A stretch of DNA of 64,000 nt from an uncultured Bacteroidota bacterium (GTDB taxonomy: Bacteria; Bacteroidota; Bacteroidia; Flavobacteriales; Flavobacteriaceae): positions 62,001-126,000 of the forward strand of contig CACMJT010000004.1 in the NCBI GenBank assembly GCA_902614065.1, in the 5' to 3' direction. A model generated the notes under the pieces. It had not been told where the DNA came from. It made no database searches and worked only from the letters and a program-made list of their open reading frames with translations. Of this stretch, positions 20,636-31,217 are shown in pieces; positions within the stretch are counted from its first letter, which is position 1; every line of letters starts with the position of its first letter. Position numbers and translations under genes: made by a program.

Positions 20636-21557
20636 ATTTATTGTAGGCACCAGAACAAGCAAACTTGCTCTCTTTCAAACAAACAAGGTTATTTTTGAGC
20701 TAAAAAAAAACTTTAAAAATTTCCATTTTGAAATAAAGGAAATTAAAACCAAAGGAGATATTTTACTTAATCAGACTCTGGACAGAAACTTGGATAAAGG
20801 ATTTTTTGTTAATGAAATACAAAAACTCCTAATCGAACAAAAAATTGACATTGCAGTGCACAGTTTAAAGGATTTACCCGTTGAAAATGATGATGGTTTA
20901 AAAATTTCAGCAATTTTGAAACGAGGCAACCCTCAAGATGTCTTTTTAAGTAAAAGCAAAAAAAAACTAGACTCATTTAGCAAAGAGCAGGTTATTGGAA
21001 CCACCTCACTTCGCAGAAAAGCACAACTTCTAAAAATCAATCCTAACCTTACAATAAAAGATGTTAGAGGGAATGTAGATACAAGAATAAAAAAAATGTT
21101 AAATGGTGAGTTTGACGGCTTGGTGATGGCTGCTGCAGGAATCGAAAGGCTTAATTTGAATAATCATATTACAGAGTATTTTAATCATGATATTTTTTTA
21201 AATGCACCAGGTCAAGGCGCAATTGCTGTGGAACACTCTGTAAATAATCACAAAGCAGAAGAAATTGTAAAAAAAATAAATGACAGCAATTCCATGCTAT
21301 GTGTCAATCATGAAAGGAACTTTATGAAAGCTATGGGAGGTGGTTGTAATTATCCAATTGGAGCATATTCATATTTACAGGGTGAAAACCTAAATTTAGA
21401 AGGAATTGTTTTATCTCTCGATGGAAAACAGTATATAAGAGAACATGTCTCTACTAAAAATTTCAACAATGACTTAAGTAAAGAACTTGCAGAAAAATTT
21501 TTCAAAAAGAATGTGGTTCAAATAATTAATAAAATCGACAGTGAAATCAACAAATAA
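20625..21557 (+). CDS. hemC: Hydroxymethylbilane synthase
   Basis: VGTRTSKLALFQT, AVHSLKDLPVE, GTTSLRRKAQLL, GGGCNYPIGAYS. Confidence 0.96.
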   Translation: MKNKFIVGTRTSKLALFQTNKVIFELKKNFKNFHFEIKEIKTKGDILLNQTLDRNLDKGFFVNEIQKLLIEQKIDIAVHSLKDLPVENDDGLKISAILKRGNPQDVFLSKSKKKLDSFSKEQVIGTTSLRRKAQLLKINPNLTIKDVRGNVDTRIKKMLNGEFDGLVMAAAGIERLNLNNHITEYFNHDIFLNAPGQGAIAVEHSVNNHKAEEIVKKINDSNSMLCVNHERNFMKAMGGGCNYPIGAYSYLQGENLNLEGIVLSLDGKQYIREHVSTKNFNNDLSKELAEKFFKKNVVQIINKIDSEINK

Positions 21558-22281
21558 TATAAATGTGGTATTAACCAATGAGCATGTTGAATATGGCTTT
21601 AAAAGTCTTGAAGTCAATGGGTTAAATATTTTTCATTTTCCGATGATTCGAACAAAACCTATCTCAAACATCACAAAAATAGATCTTGATCAAATTGATT
21701 GCATAATATTTGTATCAAAAAATGGCGTGAAGTATTTTTTTGAAGACAGCAATTCTAAAAAATTTAATTTATCAGAAAAGTTTTTTATCTGTATAGGTGA
21801 AAAAACTTCAAAAAAGTTAAATGAGATGGGATATGATCCAAGTTATATATGTTCAAGAAATTATGCCGCAGAAATGTCCAAAGAATTAAAGAAAAATAAT
21901 ATTCTAATCTCAAAAAATTCTCTATTAATTCAAGGAAATTTATCTAATCCTTCATTGTATAATTCCTTATCAAAATATTGTAAAATCCAGAGAAAGGTTT
22001 ATTATGAAACCATTAAAACTGTTGATGAAAATAAAGAAATTAATGCACTGGCAAGTAAATCCAAACCGTATGTTATTTTCACCAGTCCATCAGCTTTTGA
22101 TGCATTCAGTGAAATATATGATCCAAATAATTTTTTTATAATAAGTATTGGAAAAACCACCTCTGCAACAATTTATGATAAAGGATACAAACCAGAACTT
22201 ACCTCAAAAATGCAATCCTACGAGGGAATAAGTAAATCTTTTTTAAAATTTTTAAAAAGCTACAATTATGAAATTTCCTGA
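21541..22281 (+). CDS. hemD: Uroporphyrinogen-III synthase (GTG start)
   Basis: IIFVSKNGVKYFFED, ICIGEKTSKKLNEMGY, VIFTSPSAFDAF, ISIGKTTSATIYDKGYKP; position in hem operon. Confidence 0.88.
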   Translation: MKSTNNINVVLTNEHVEYGFKSLEVNGLNIFHFPMIRTKPISNITKIDLDQIDCIIFVSKNGVKYFFEDSNSKKFNLSEKFFICIGEKTSKKLNEMGYDPSYICSRNYAAEMSKELKKNNILISKNSLLIQGNLSNPSLYNSLSKYCKIQRKVYYETIKTVDENKEINALASKSKPYVIFTSPSAFDAFSEIYDPNNFFIISIGKTTSATIYDKGYKPELTSKMQSYEGISKSFLKFLKSYNYEIS

Positions 22282-23254
22282 AACTAGACTTCGAAGATTG
22301 AGGTATAATAATAAAGTTAGAAACCTTGTAGAAAACGTTTCCCTTTCTATAAGTGACTTAATATATCCAATTTTTGTTTGTGAGGGAAATAATATAAAAA
22401 ATGAAATTAAATCGCTTCCTGGACAATATCAATTATCGATCGATAATGTTTTGGTTCTTTGTGAAGATTTGAAAAAATCAGGAATTCAAAACATAATAAT
22501 CTTTGGTATATCCTCCGAAAAGGATGAAACCGGAGAAATTTCATGCAATCAAAAAAGTATTGTTCCTATGGCCATTAAAGAAATTAAAAAAAGTTTTAAT
22601 GATGAATTCTTAGTGATGGCTGATGTTTGCAACTGTAGCTATACAACACACGGTCACTGCGGAACAATTGTTAACAATGAAGTTGATAATGATTTAACAA
22701 TTGAAACACTTGCTAAGCAATCAACAGAATTGGCTAAAGCAGGTGTGGATATAATCGCACCGTCAGATATGATGGATGGTAGAGTACAATTGATACGAAA
22801 AAAACTTGACACAAACGGATTTGTTGATTTACCAATTTTTCCTTATTCAGTCAAATACGCATCATCTTTTTACGGTCCATTTAGGGAAGCAGTAGATAGT
22901 TCACCAAAGAAAGGTGATAGAAAAAGCTATCAAATGAATTTCAAAAATTCCAATGAATTTATGAGAGAAATAGAACAGGATTTGAACGAAGGTGCAGATG
23001 CTATCATCATTAAGCCAGCACTTTCATATTTAGATATTATTAGCAGAGTAAAAAATAAATTTAATATTCCCATAATAGCATATAATGTCAGTGGTGAATA
23101 CTCTATGGTAAAAGCTGGTAATGAAAAAAAATATATAGAGGAAGAGCATGTTATGATGGAAATCATGTATTCAATAAAAAGAGCTGGTGCTGATGCAATA
23201 ATAACTTACCATGCATTAGAAATTGCAAACTCCTTAAAAAAAGACCATGTTTGA
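22268..23254 (+). CDS. hemB: Delta-aminolevulinic acid dehydratase (porphobilinogen synthase)
   Basis: RLRRLRYNNKVRNLVEN, MADVCNCSYTTHGHCG, DIIAPSDMMDGRV, IIIKPALSYLDII. Confidence 0.97.
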   Translation: MKFPETRLRRLRYNNKVRNLVENVSLSISDLIYPIFVCEGNNIKNEIKSLPGQYQLSIDNVLVLCEDLKKSGIQNIIIFGISSEKDETGEISCNQKSIVPMAIKEIKKSFNDEFLVMADVCNCSYTTHGHCGTIVNNEVDNDLTIETLAKQSTELAKAGVDIIAPSDMMDGRVQLIRKKLDTNGFVDLPIFPYSVKYASSFYGPFREAVDSSPKKGDRKSYQMNFKNSNEFMREIEQDLNEGADAIIIKPALSYLDIISRVKNKFNIPIIAYNVSGEYSMVKAGNEKKYIEEEHVMMEIMYSIKRAGADAIITYHALEIANSLKKDHV

Positions 23255-24536
23255 TAAAAGTATAAAAGCCTTTGAAAATGCTAATTTATTTATTCCTGGT
23301 GGAGTGAACTCCCCTGTTCGTGCCTTTAAGAGTGTCAATATGAATCCTGTTTTTTTTAAAAGCGGTAAGGGTAGTAAAATGACTGACATTGATGGAAATG
23401 AATATATCGATTGTGTTTCATCTTGGGGACCTCTGATTTTTGGTCATGCAAACGAAAAGGTTGTTGAGGCGATCTCTGTTGCTAGTAAAAACGGAACCAC
23501 CTATGGTGCATCAACTGAAATTGAAACCTTGGTTGCCAAAAAAATTACGGAGATGGTTCCCTCAATTGAAAAAGTAAGGATGGTTAACTCAGGTACTGAA
23601 GCGACAATGAGTGCTATCAGGTTGGCACGAGGTTATACTAAAAAGGAAAAAATAATAAAATTTGCAGGTAATTACCACGGACACGGAGATAGTTTTTTAA
23701 TTAAAGCAGGCTCAGGCGCAGTCACATTGGGCCTACCGGATAGCCCTGGAGTTACCAAAAATATTGCAAAAGATACTTTAATAGCAAATTTCAACAATCT
23801 AAGCTCCGTTGAACAACTGTTTAAAGAAAATAAAAGTGAGATAGCTGCAGTTATTGTTGAACCAATCGCTGGAAATATGGGGTTAGTCAAACCACGAGAG
23901 AACTTTTTAGACGGACTCAGAAAACTTTGTGACTCACACAATTCATTACTCATTTTTGATGAGGTCATGACCGGATTTCGAGTAGCTAAAGGAGGTGCAC
24001 AAGAAATTTATGAAGTTAGTCCTGATCTGACAACATTAGGGAAAATCATTGGTGGTGGATTACCTGTAGGAGCCTATGGAGGGAAACAAGAAATTATGGA
24101 CATGCTAGCACCAAATGGACCTGTATACCAAGCAGGAACTTTATCTGGAAATCCACTTGCAATGACAGCAGGACTTACTGTTTTAAATATGCTTAATCAA
24201 AATGTTTATGATAAGCTCGAAATTATATCCAAGAAAATTGAGGATGGTTGGAATAAAAATATTATTGAGACAAATACTAATGCTCACATTGCAAGGCAAG
24301 GGTCGATGATTACACTATTTTTTTCAGATAAAAATGAAGTTATTAATTATGATGATGCTTTGAATTTAGATGTAGAGAAATATGCAATTTATTTTAAAAA
24401 AATGCTTGAAATGGGAGTTTACTTGCCGCCATCACAGTATGAATGTTTATTCTTATCATCTGTTATTGATGAGGATGATATTGAAAAGCTAATTATTTCA
24501 AACAGGATGGCACTTGAAAATATTAAAGATGAATAA
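23247..24536 (+). CDS. hemL: Glutamate-1-semialdehyde 2,1-aminomutase
   Basis: FIPGGVNSPVRAF, VNSGTEATMSAIRLARG, LIFDEVMTGFRVAKGGAQE, GGGLPVGAYGGK. Confidence 0.97.
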   Translation: MFDKSIKAFENANLFIPGGVNSPVRAFKSVNMNPVFFKSGKGSKMTDIDGNEYIDCVSSWGPLIFGHANEKVVEAISVASKNGTTYGASTEIETLVAKKITEMVPSIEKVRMVNSGTEATMSAIRLARGYTKKEKIIKFAGNYHGHGDSFLIKAGSGAVTLGLPDSPGVTKNIAKDTLIANFNNLSSVEQLFKENKSEIAAVIVEPIAGNMGLVKPRENFLDGLRKLCDSHNSLLIFDEVMTGFRVAKGGAQEIYEVSPDLTTLGKIIGGGLPVGAYGGKQEIMDMLAPNGPVYQAGTLSGNPLAMTAGLTVLNMLNQNVYDKLEIISKKIEDGWNKNIIETNTNAHIARQGSMITLFFSDKNEVINYDDALNLDVEKYAIYFKKMLEMGVYLPPSQYECLFLSSVIDEDDIEKLIISNRMALENIKDE

Positions 24537-25548
24537 CATATTTCTAAATACTTTGAATGGTGAGTTAGAAAAAAGACCTCCAGTTTGGTTCATGAGACAA
24601 GCAGGACGAATTTTACCATCATATAGAAAACTCAAAGAAAGTCATAAATTTTATGATATGATGAAAAATGCTGAGATGACATCTAAGGTAACACTTTTGC
24701 CTATCGAAGACCTTGATGTTGATGCTGCGATTCTTTTTTCTGATATTTTGGTGATTCCCGATGCATTAGGAATGGATTTAATTTTCACTGAAAATGGTCC
24801 AAAATTTGCTAATGCAATTCAAGATGGAGTAAAACCCAGACTTAATTTCAAACCAGAAAAGTTGGAATACATATACGAAAACATCAAACAAACCATTAAT
24901 GACAAGAAAAATACTCCATTAATTGGTTTTTGTGGAGGACCCTTAACAACATTTTTATTTATGTTCAGAGGAAATGAACATCAAAAAAGTTTTAAAAATG
25001 CTGTTAAATATTTTTATAAAAACAGAAAAGAAAGCATTAAAATTATTGAGCAAATTACAGAAGCATCGATTGAATACGTTGAAAATCAAGTAAAAAACGG
25101 AATACAATGTTTTCAGCTTTTTGAAACATACTGCGGAAGTATTCCATACGATCTATACACAGAATTAATTCTTCCTTTCTCACAAAAAATACTGAATAGT
25201 GCAAAAAAACTAAACTGTCCAACAATTTTCTTTCCAAAGGACTATTCCCTTGGTTTGAAGAATATTAATAATAGCATATGCGACTTTGTTAGTGTCGACT
25301 GGCACATTTCATTACCAGAAGCTAGAAAATTAGTAGACAATGGCGTCGGTTTACAAGGTAATATGGACCCAAGAATATTCTATTATGAGTTTGATACAAT
25401 TAAAAAATATCTTAATTCATTGAATGAGTTTGGAAGTAAAAATTCAAACTGGATTTTCAACCTTGGTCATGGTTTTTTACCTGACATTGATCACTTAAAA
25501 GTTAAGAAAACCGTTCAGTGGATTAAAGAAAATAATTGGAATAGATGA
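24529..25548 (+). CDS. hemE: Uroporphyrinogen decarboxylase
   Basis: PPVWFMRQAGRILPSYRKLKE, LGMDLIFTENGPKF, FNLGHGFLPDIDHLKVKKTVQWIKE. ATG at 24529 overlaps the end of hemL. Confidence 0.96.
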   Translation: MNNIFLNTLNGELEKRPPVWFMRQAGRILPSYRKLKESHKFYDMMKNAEMTSKVTLLPIEDLDVDAAILFSDILVIPDALGMDLIFTENGPKFANAIQDGVKPRLNFKPEKLEYIYENIKQTINDKKNTPLIGFCGGPLTTFLFMFRGNEHQKSFKNAVKYFYKNRKESIKIIEQITEASIEYVENQVKNGIQCFQLFETYCGSIPYDLYTELILPFSQKILNSAKKLNCPTIFFPKDYSLGLKNINNSICDFVSVDWHISLPEARKLVDNGVGLQGNMDPRIFYYEFDTIKKYLNSLNEFGSKNSNWIFNLGHGFLPDIDHLKVKKTVQWIKENNWNR

Positions 25549-26921
25549 GAGTTGACGAGAACTTAATAAAAAAATATAGTAAAACAGGTCCAAGATATAC
25601 ATCTTATCCACCTGCAACTTTCTTTGATGATAGTTTTTCAAACCTTGATTTTGAGAAAAAAATTATTCTATCAAACGATGAAAATCCACAAAATATATCT
25701 GTTTACATTCATATCCCCTTTTGCCCTCAAATATGTCATTTTTGTGGTTGTACGACAGAATCAGGGTTTACTAAACCTTTTTTAGAAAGGTATGTGGATG
25801 CTGTGATAAAGGAGATAAGTTACGTATCGAAGTTAATTAACAAAAACAGAAAATTAACACAGATTCACTGGGGAGGAGGAACACCAAATGCAATATCATA
25901 TAAATACATTGAAAGAATTACCAAAAAATTATTTGAAGTTTTTGATTTTTCCAAAAACTATGAAATGGCAATTGAATGCAATCCTGCTCACTTGGAATTT
26001 AGACATATTGAACTATTAAAGAAATTTGGTTTTAACAGAATTTCTGTTGGTATTCAAGACTTCAGAGACGATGTTTTAGAAGCAATCAATAGAAAACCTT
26101 CAAAACACCCAATTGATGATATTATTAAAAAAATTAAAGATGAAGGTTTCACAGGGACGAATATAGATTTGGTATATGGACTGCCGTTACAAACAGTAGA
26201 TAGTTTCAAGAGAACAGTTGAAAAAGCAATTCAATTAGATACTGCTAGAATCGTAACTTTTTCTTATGCACATGTTCCATCTGTTTTGCCTAGGCAAAAA
26301 GTTTTAGAAAAAATTGGATTTCCAAGTTCAAAAGATAAAGCATTGATGTATGAAAATTCGTATGATATGTTTACAAAATCTGGTTATATATCAATCGGTA
26401 TGGATCATTTTTCTAAACCAGGTGATGAATTTGAAATTGCACTAAAAAACAAACAACTTCATCGAAACTTCCAAGGATATTGTACAAGAGAAACAACTGG
26501 TCAGGTCTATGCCTTCGGAGCATCTTCAATATCGCAACTCGATTCTGCTTACAGTCAAAACTTTAAAAATGCTGCTAAATATATTGCTGAAATAGAAAAA
26601 AATAATTTAGCAGTTTATAGGGGATATTCAGTAAATAAAGAGCAAAAAATTGTCAGAGATGTCATAAATTCCATAATGTGTAATTATTATCTAGATATCG
26701 AGGAAATTGCTAGTATTAATAATTGTAATAGGCAGGAAGTAATTCGAATTATTGATTTTGATTCTAAAAAGTTTGAAGACTTTATTTTTGATGGATTGCT
26801 TAAAATTGAAAAGTTTAAATTGAGTGTTTTTGAAAAAGGGAGATTGTTTACAAGAAATATTGCAATGAGATTTGATCCCCTGATAAATCAAAAAATAGGT
26901 ACTTATTCAAATACAATATAA
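25545..26921 (+). CDS. hemN: Oxygen-independent coproporphyrinogen III oxidase (radical SAM)
   Basis: YIHIPFCPQICHFCGC (CX3CX2CXC), HWGGGTPNAI, RISVGIQDFRDDVLEAINR, GMDHFSKPGDE. Confidence 0.95.
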   Translation: MRVDENLIKKYSKTGPRYTSYPPATFFDDSFSNLDFEKKIILSNDENPQNISVYIHIPFCPQICHFCGCTTESGFTKPFLERYVDAVIKEISYVSKLINKNRKLTQIHWGGGTPNAISYKYIERITKKLFEVFDFSKNYEMAIECNPAHLEFRHIELLKKFGFNRISVGIQDFRDDVLEAINRKPSKHPIDDIIKKIKDEGFTGTNIDLVYGLPLQTVDSFKRTVEKAIQLDTARIVTFSYAHVPSVLPRQKVLEKIGFPSSKDKALMYENSYDMFTKSGYISIGMDHFSKPGDEFEIALKNKQLHRNFQGYCTRETTGQVYAFGASSISQLDSAYSQNFKNAAKYIAEIEKNNLAVYRGYSVNKEQKIVRDVINSIMCNYYLDIEEIASINNCNRQEVIRIIDFDSKKFEDFIFDGLLKIEKFKLSVFEKGRLFTRNIAMRFDPLINQKIGTYSNTI

Positions 26922-27926
26922 ATGAAAGGATTTTTAATGATTAATCTTGGTTCACCTGACAGCACCTCTGTAAAAGATGTTAGAAAATACTTAGATGAGT
27001 TTTTAATGGATGAAAGAGTGATTGGAAAAAGTTATTGGTTTAGGTGGTTTCTTGTCAAAGTTATAATTCTAAATACAAGACCAAGAAAATCTTCAAAAGC
27101 ATATAAAAAAATATGGTGGAAAGAAGGTTCGCCGTTAATTGTTCTGTCAAGAAGATTATTTAACAAGGTGTCTAATCTTGTTAACTTTCCAGTAGCTTTA
27201 GCGATGCGCTATGGTTCAATAAGTATCTATAACGGTTTGAAAGAACTTAATGATAAAGGCGTAAAAAAAATAACAGTGCTCCCACTCTACCCACATTATG
27301 CCATGTCATCATACGAAACCGTTGTTGAAAAAGTTAAAGAACAAACAGAGCTGCATTTTCCACATTTAAAAATCAAAACGATTAAGCCCTTTTACAACGA
27401 CAAATACTACATAAACTTATTGTCTAACAAAATAAACGATACAATTAAAAAAATTGATTACGACCATATTCTTTTTTCTTACCATGGAATTCCGGTAAGT
27501 CATTTAAAAATATCTGATCCAACAAAATCTCATTGTTACAAAGTCAAAGATTGTTGTAATAAAAAATCTGAAGCTCATGAATTCTGCTACAAACATCAGG
27601 TGCTTGAAACAACAAAAGAAGTAGTTAAAAAATTGAAAATTGATCCAAAAAAGGTAAGTGATGCTTTTCAGTCTAGATTACCAAATGAGGCCTGGTTAAA
27701 GCCATACACAGATGATGAATTAGTTAGACTTGCAAAGTCCGGAGTAAAAAAACTTGTGATTGTGACACCCGCATTTGTAACAGACTGTCTAGAAACTTTA
27801 GAGGAGATTGCTATGGAAGGAAAAGAAGAATTTATCGATGCCGGTGGAGAAAGTTACCATTATGTACCTTGTCTGAATGATGACGATTCGTGGGCAAAAC
27901 TAATTTCCAACTGGGCTAAAAAATGA
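26922..27926 (+). CDS. hemH: Ferrochelatase
   Basis: LINLGSPDSTSVKDVRKYLDEFLMDERVI, LPLYPHYAMSSYETV, FSYHGIPVSHL, FQSRLPNEAWLKPYTDDE, VTPAFVTDCLETLEEI. Confidence 0.96.
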   Translation: MKGFLMINLGSPDSTSVKDVRKYLDEFLMDERVIGKSYWFRWFLVKVIILNTRPRKSSKAYKKIWWKEGSPLIVLSRRLFNKVSNLVNFPVALAMRYGSISIYNGLKELNDKGVKKITVLPLYPHYAMSSYETVVEKVKEQTELHFPHLKIKTIKPFYNDKYYINLLSNKINDTIKKIDYDHILFSYHGIPVSHLKISDPTKSHCYKVKDCCNKKSEAHEFCYKHQVLETTKEVVKKLKIDPKKVSDAFQSRLPNEAWLKPYTDDELVRLAKSGVKKLVIVTPAFVTDCLETLEEIAMEGKEEFIDAGGESYHYVPCLNDDDSWAKLISNWAKK

Positions 27927-28456
27927 ATTATTTAGTTTTAAAAACGATCCACTTAATAGCTGTTGTTTCTTGGTTTGCTGGACTTTTTTATGTGGGAAGG
28001 ATGTTTATATATTTCAAAGAAGCTGCTATGTTTGAAGAGAAGAAAAAACAAATTCTGCAAGATCAATTTAAATTAATGACAAAAAGATGCATGTATATAA
28101 TTACATGGCCATCTCTTGCATTAACAACCATTTTTGGACTTTACATGCTGCATGAAAACCAGACATTGATATATCTCGATTGGATGAAGGTAAAACTTAT
28201 TTTTGTGACTATTCTAATTGTATATACTGCTTATTGCCAAAAAATTCTAAACACAATAATTAAGCTAAATGCCATATCAATGAGTGACTTCAAATTAAGA
28301 TTATTCAATGAATTTGCCACCTTATTATTAATTTCATTAATTTCTTTAGCTATCCTAAAGACTAGCTTATCTTGGTTGAAAGCAATTATTGTATTTGTTA
28401 CAGTTGCAATTACTTTACTATTTCTTATAAGACTCTATAAAAAATACAATAATTAA
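27923..28456 (+). CDS. hemJ: HemJ-type protoporphyrinogen IX oxidase (membrane protein)
   Basis: MNYLVLKTIHLIAVVSWFAGLFYVGRMFIYF; membrane protein of HemJ size, 4-nt overlap with hemH. Confidence 0.85.
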   Translation: MNYLVLKTIHLIAVVSWFAGLFYVGRMFIYFKEAAMFEEKKKQILQDQFKLMTKRCMYIITWPSLALTTIFGLYMLHENQTLIYLDWMKVKLIFVTILIVYTAYCQKILNTIIKLNAISMSDFKLRLFNEFATLLLISLISLAILKTSLSWLKAIIVFVTVAITLLFLIRLYKKYNN

Positions 28457-29052
28457 AGTATTATCCACACCGAAATAAACAGATAAAAAACAAATTTAAT
28501 CAGTTTGACTTTTTTGCTGCCAATAAACTTTTGAATGATTTTACTGAACCTACTAGAAATATAAACAACAACTAAAAAAATTAAATTTGCAATAGTCCAA
28601 AAAATAATACCCAGAATAGCAAACTGAATTTGAATACTCATAATATCATCAAAAATATAGTTTGGAAAAAAGGCAATAAAAAAAATAGTAACCTTAGGGT
28701 TTAACAAGTTCATCATCAACCCCGTTAAAAAATCATTTTGAAATATTCTTTTTTTTGTTTCTCGATTATTTTTAGAAAAGTATAATTCAATTGCTAAAAA
28801 GAGAAAATAAGAGCAGCCAAAAAGCTTTATTAAAAAAAACACAAATGGACTCGCTTCAATCAGAGCAGAAATACCAAAAACTAAAAGAAGTGTATGAAAT
28901 AAGAGACCACTAGTTAGACCAAGAACAGTTTTTATTCCTGCCCTAATACCATCAGAACCACTTTTAATAAATACATATATAATGTCCGGACCTGGGCTTA
29001 CAGTCAAAATAATTGATGAAAATAAAAAAACTAAAAGGGTATCTATTTGCAT
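28453..29052 (-). CDS. LysE family translocator
   Basis: TVSPGPDIIYVFIKSGSDGIRAGIKTVLGLTSGLL, GLMMNLLNPKVTIFFIAFFPNYI. Confidence 0.9.
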   Translation of the reverse strand: MQIDTLLVFLFSSIILTVSPGPDIIYVFIKSGSDGIRAGIKTVLGLTSGLLFHTLLLVFGISALIEASPFVFFLIKLFGCSYFLFLAIELYFSKNNRETKKRIFQNDFLTGLMMNLLNPKVTIFFIAFFPNYIFDDIMSIQIQFAILGIIFWTIANLIFLVVVYISSRFSKIIQKFIGSKKVKLIKFVFYLFISVWIIL

Positions 29053-29107
29053 AATTTTTGATTCAATCTAAGAATAATTTATTTTATTTTGCATCTATTA
29101 TTTAAAT

Positions 29108-29878
29108 ATGAGTAACATTGATACACTTTTAAAAAAAATCTCTAGAACTAGAGAAGATTTACTAAATCATAAAATATACCTAAAGTTAAATTCTGAAGAG
29201 GCCATAGCAAAATTTATGGAAACACATGTCTTTGCAGTTTGGGATTTTATGTCACTTGTCAAGGCACTTCAAAAAGAATTGACATGTGTAAAAACACCAT
29301 GGACACCAACCAAAGACAAAATATCAAGGAGATTAATTAATGAAATTGTTCTTGGAGAGGAAAGTGATATTGATCAAAACAACAACCCAACCAGTCATTT
29401 TGAATTGTACTTAGATGCGATGAATAGAATTGGGGCAGAAACAAACTCCATTGGTGTTTTTATAAATAATCTTGTGGAACTAGGAGATATTGAACAAGCT
29501 ATGGAGAAGTCTTCAATCCCCTCTGCTGCTAAAGATTTTATGAAATTTACTTTTGATGTCATTAATAATAAAGAAGTACATGTAATCGCTAGCGTGTTTA
29601 CCTTTGGAAGAGAAGATTTAATACCAGATATGTTCATTAATATTGTTAAAACATTAAATGAAAAAGAGGAAAGTAAGTCTGATGACCTTCTTTACTATCT
29701 CGAAAGACACATAGAGATGGATGGTGACGAACATGGACCGATGGCTTTGAAAATGATAAGTGAACTATGTGGAAGTGATAGCGATAAATGGGATGAGGCT
29801 GCCGAATATTCAAAAATTGCTCTTGAAAAAAGAATAAAGTTGTGGGATTCAATTTTAAATGAAATATCAATGAATTAA
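29108..29878 (+). CDS. DUF3050 family protein (heme-oxygenase-like fold suspected)
   Basis: HVFAVWDFMSLVKALQKELTCVKTPWTPTKD, INEIVLGEESD, SHFELYLDAMNRIGA, ERHIEMDGDEHGPMALKMI. Confidence 0.78.
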   Translation: MSNIDTLLKKISRTREDLLNHKIYLKLNSEEAIAKFMETHVFAVWDFMSLVKALQKELTCVKTPWTPTKDKISRRLINEIVLGEESDIDQNNNPTSHFELYLDAMNRIGAETNSIGVFINNLVELGDIEQAMEKSSIPSAAKDFMKFTFDVINNKEVHVIASVFTFGREDLIPDMFINIVKTLNEKEESKSDDLLYYLERHIEMDGDEHGPMALKMISELCGSDSDKWDEAAEYSKIALEKRIKLWDSILNEISMN

Positions 29879-29926
29879 CACTAACAAATTATTATATCCT
29901 AGAATTAATTTATATTTAAAATAATT

Positions 29927-31213
29927 ATGAAAAATATTTACGCAGGCATTTGCTTATTTTTTTGTTTTGTTCTCGGTGCTCAACTATCTGGTTCTGAAAA
30001 ATTTGCCAAGCTAATAACAGCTGAAACCCTTAAGGAACACCTTTACATATATGCCTCAGATGAGTTTGAGGGAAGAGAAACAGGAAGTGAAGGCCAAAAG
30101 AAAGCAGTAAATTATTTGAGAGATTTTTATATAAAACACAAAATTAGTCCCGGTGATTTAGATAAAGATTACTTCCAACCCATGACCTTACAAATTAAAA
30201 GAGGAAATATGGGTAGCGTAGAAACTGAAAATGTTGTTGGAATTGTTAGGGGCTCCGAATTACCTGATGAATATCTTGTTATTACAGCTCATTTAGACCA
30301 TGTGGGATATGGAAGAAATGGTGGATCTAGAGGTGATATTACCGATCAAATTCACAACGGTGCAGACGATGACGGATCTGGCTCAGTTGCATTGCTTGAA
30401 ATAGCAAAAGCATTTAAAAAGGCTGAAAAGAGAGGAAAGAGCCCTAAAAGATCAGTAGTTTTTCTACATGTTACAGGTGAAGAAAAAGGACTACTAGGCT
30501 CTAAATATTATTCTGAAAATCCAATATACCCACTAGAAAATACTGTAGCCAGTTTAAATATTGATATGATCGGAAGAATTGATCCAACAAGAAAAAGTGA
30601 GAACAGGAACTATGTTTATATTATTGGATCAGATCACGACAGTCAAGACTTGCATAATTTATCTGAAAAAACAAATTCTGAGACTATGAATGTAGAATTG
30701 GACTACAGATTTAATGATAAAGATGATCCAAATAGATTTTACTACAGGAGCGATCATTATAATTTTGCTAAAAATGGTATTCCAATAATTTTTTATTTTT
30801 CAGGCACACATGAAGATTATCACATGCCAACCGATGATCCAGAAAAAATAGAATATGATTTATTGGAGAACAGAACCAGATTAATATTTCACACGGCCTG
30901 GAATATTGCAAATAGGGATGAAAGAATAGTTCTTGATCCGAAAGAAAAGGAATTTGAAATTGAAGTTGATAAATTAGATAATTACTCAGGGACTTATGGT
31001 ATCGAAAATTTTCCTCTAGAGCTGGTTGTTTATACAAAAAACAATAAACTTTATATGGACGTGATGGGTCAGGAATCATTTGAACTGAAAGCAGTTGGTG
31101 TAGATACCTTTAAACTAGAGGAAGCTGGAGTCGAATTGAAATTTAACACCAATGAAAAAAGTGTAAACTTCAAACAAGGTGTTTTTCAAAGAGTTTTAAA
31201 AAAGTTAAAATAA
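29927..31213 (+). CDS. M28 family zinc peptidase (secreted)
   Basis: Signal peptide; VITAHLDHVGYG, HNGADDDGSGSVALLEIAKAF, VTGEEKGLLGSKYYSENP, NIDMIGRID. Confidence 0.9.
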   Translation: MKNIYAGICLFFCFVLGAQLSGSEKFAKLITAETLKEHLYIYASDEFEGRETGSEGQKKAVNYLRDFYIKHKISPGDLDKDYFQPMTLQIKRGNMGSVETENVVGIVRGSELPDEYLVITAHLDHVGYGRNGGSRGDITDQIHNGADDDGSGSVALLEIAKAFKKAEKRGKSPKRSVVFLHVTGEEKGLLGSKYYSENPIYPLENTVASLNIDMIGRIDPTRKSENRNYVYIIGSDHDSQDLHNLSEKTNSETMNVELDYRFNDKDDPNRFYYRSDHYNFAKNGIPIIFYFSGTHEDYHMPTDDPEKIEYDLLENRTRLIFHTAWNIANRDERIVLDPKEKEFEIEVDKLDNYSGTYGIENFPLELVVYTKNNKLYMDVMGQESFELKAVGVDTFKLEEAGVELKFNTNEKSVNFKQGVFQRVLKKLK

Positions 31214-31217
31214 GTAA

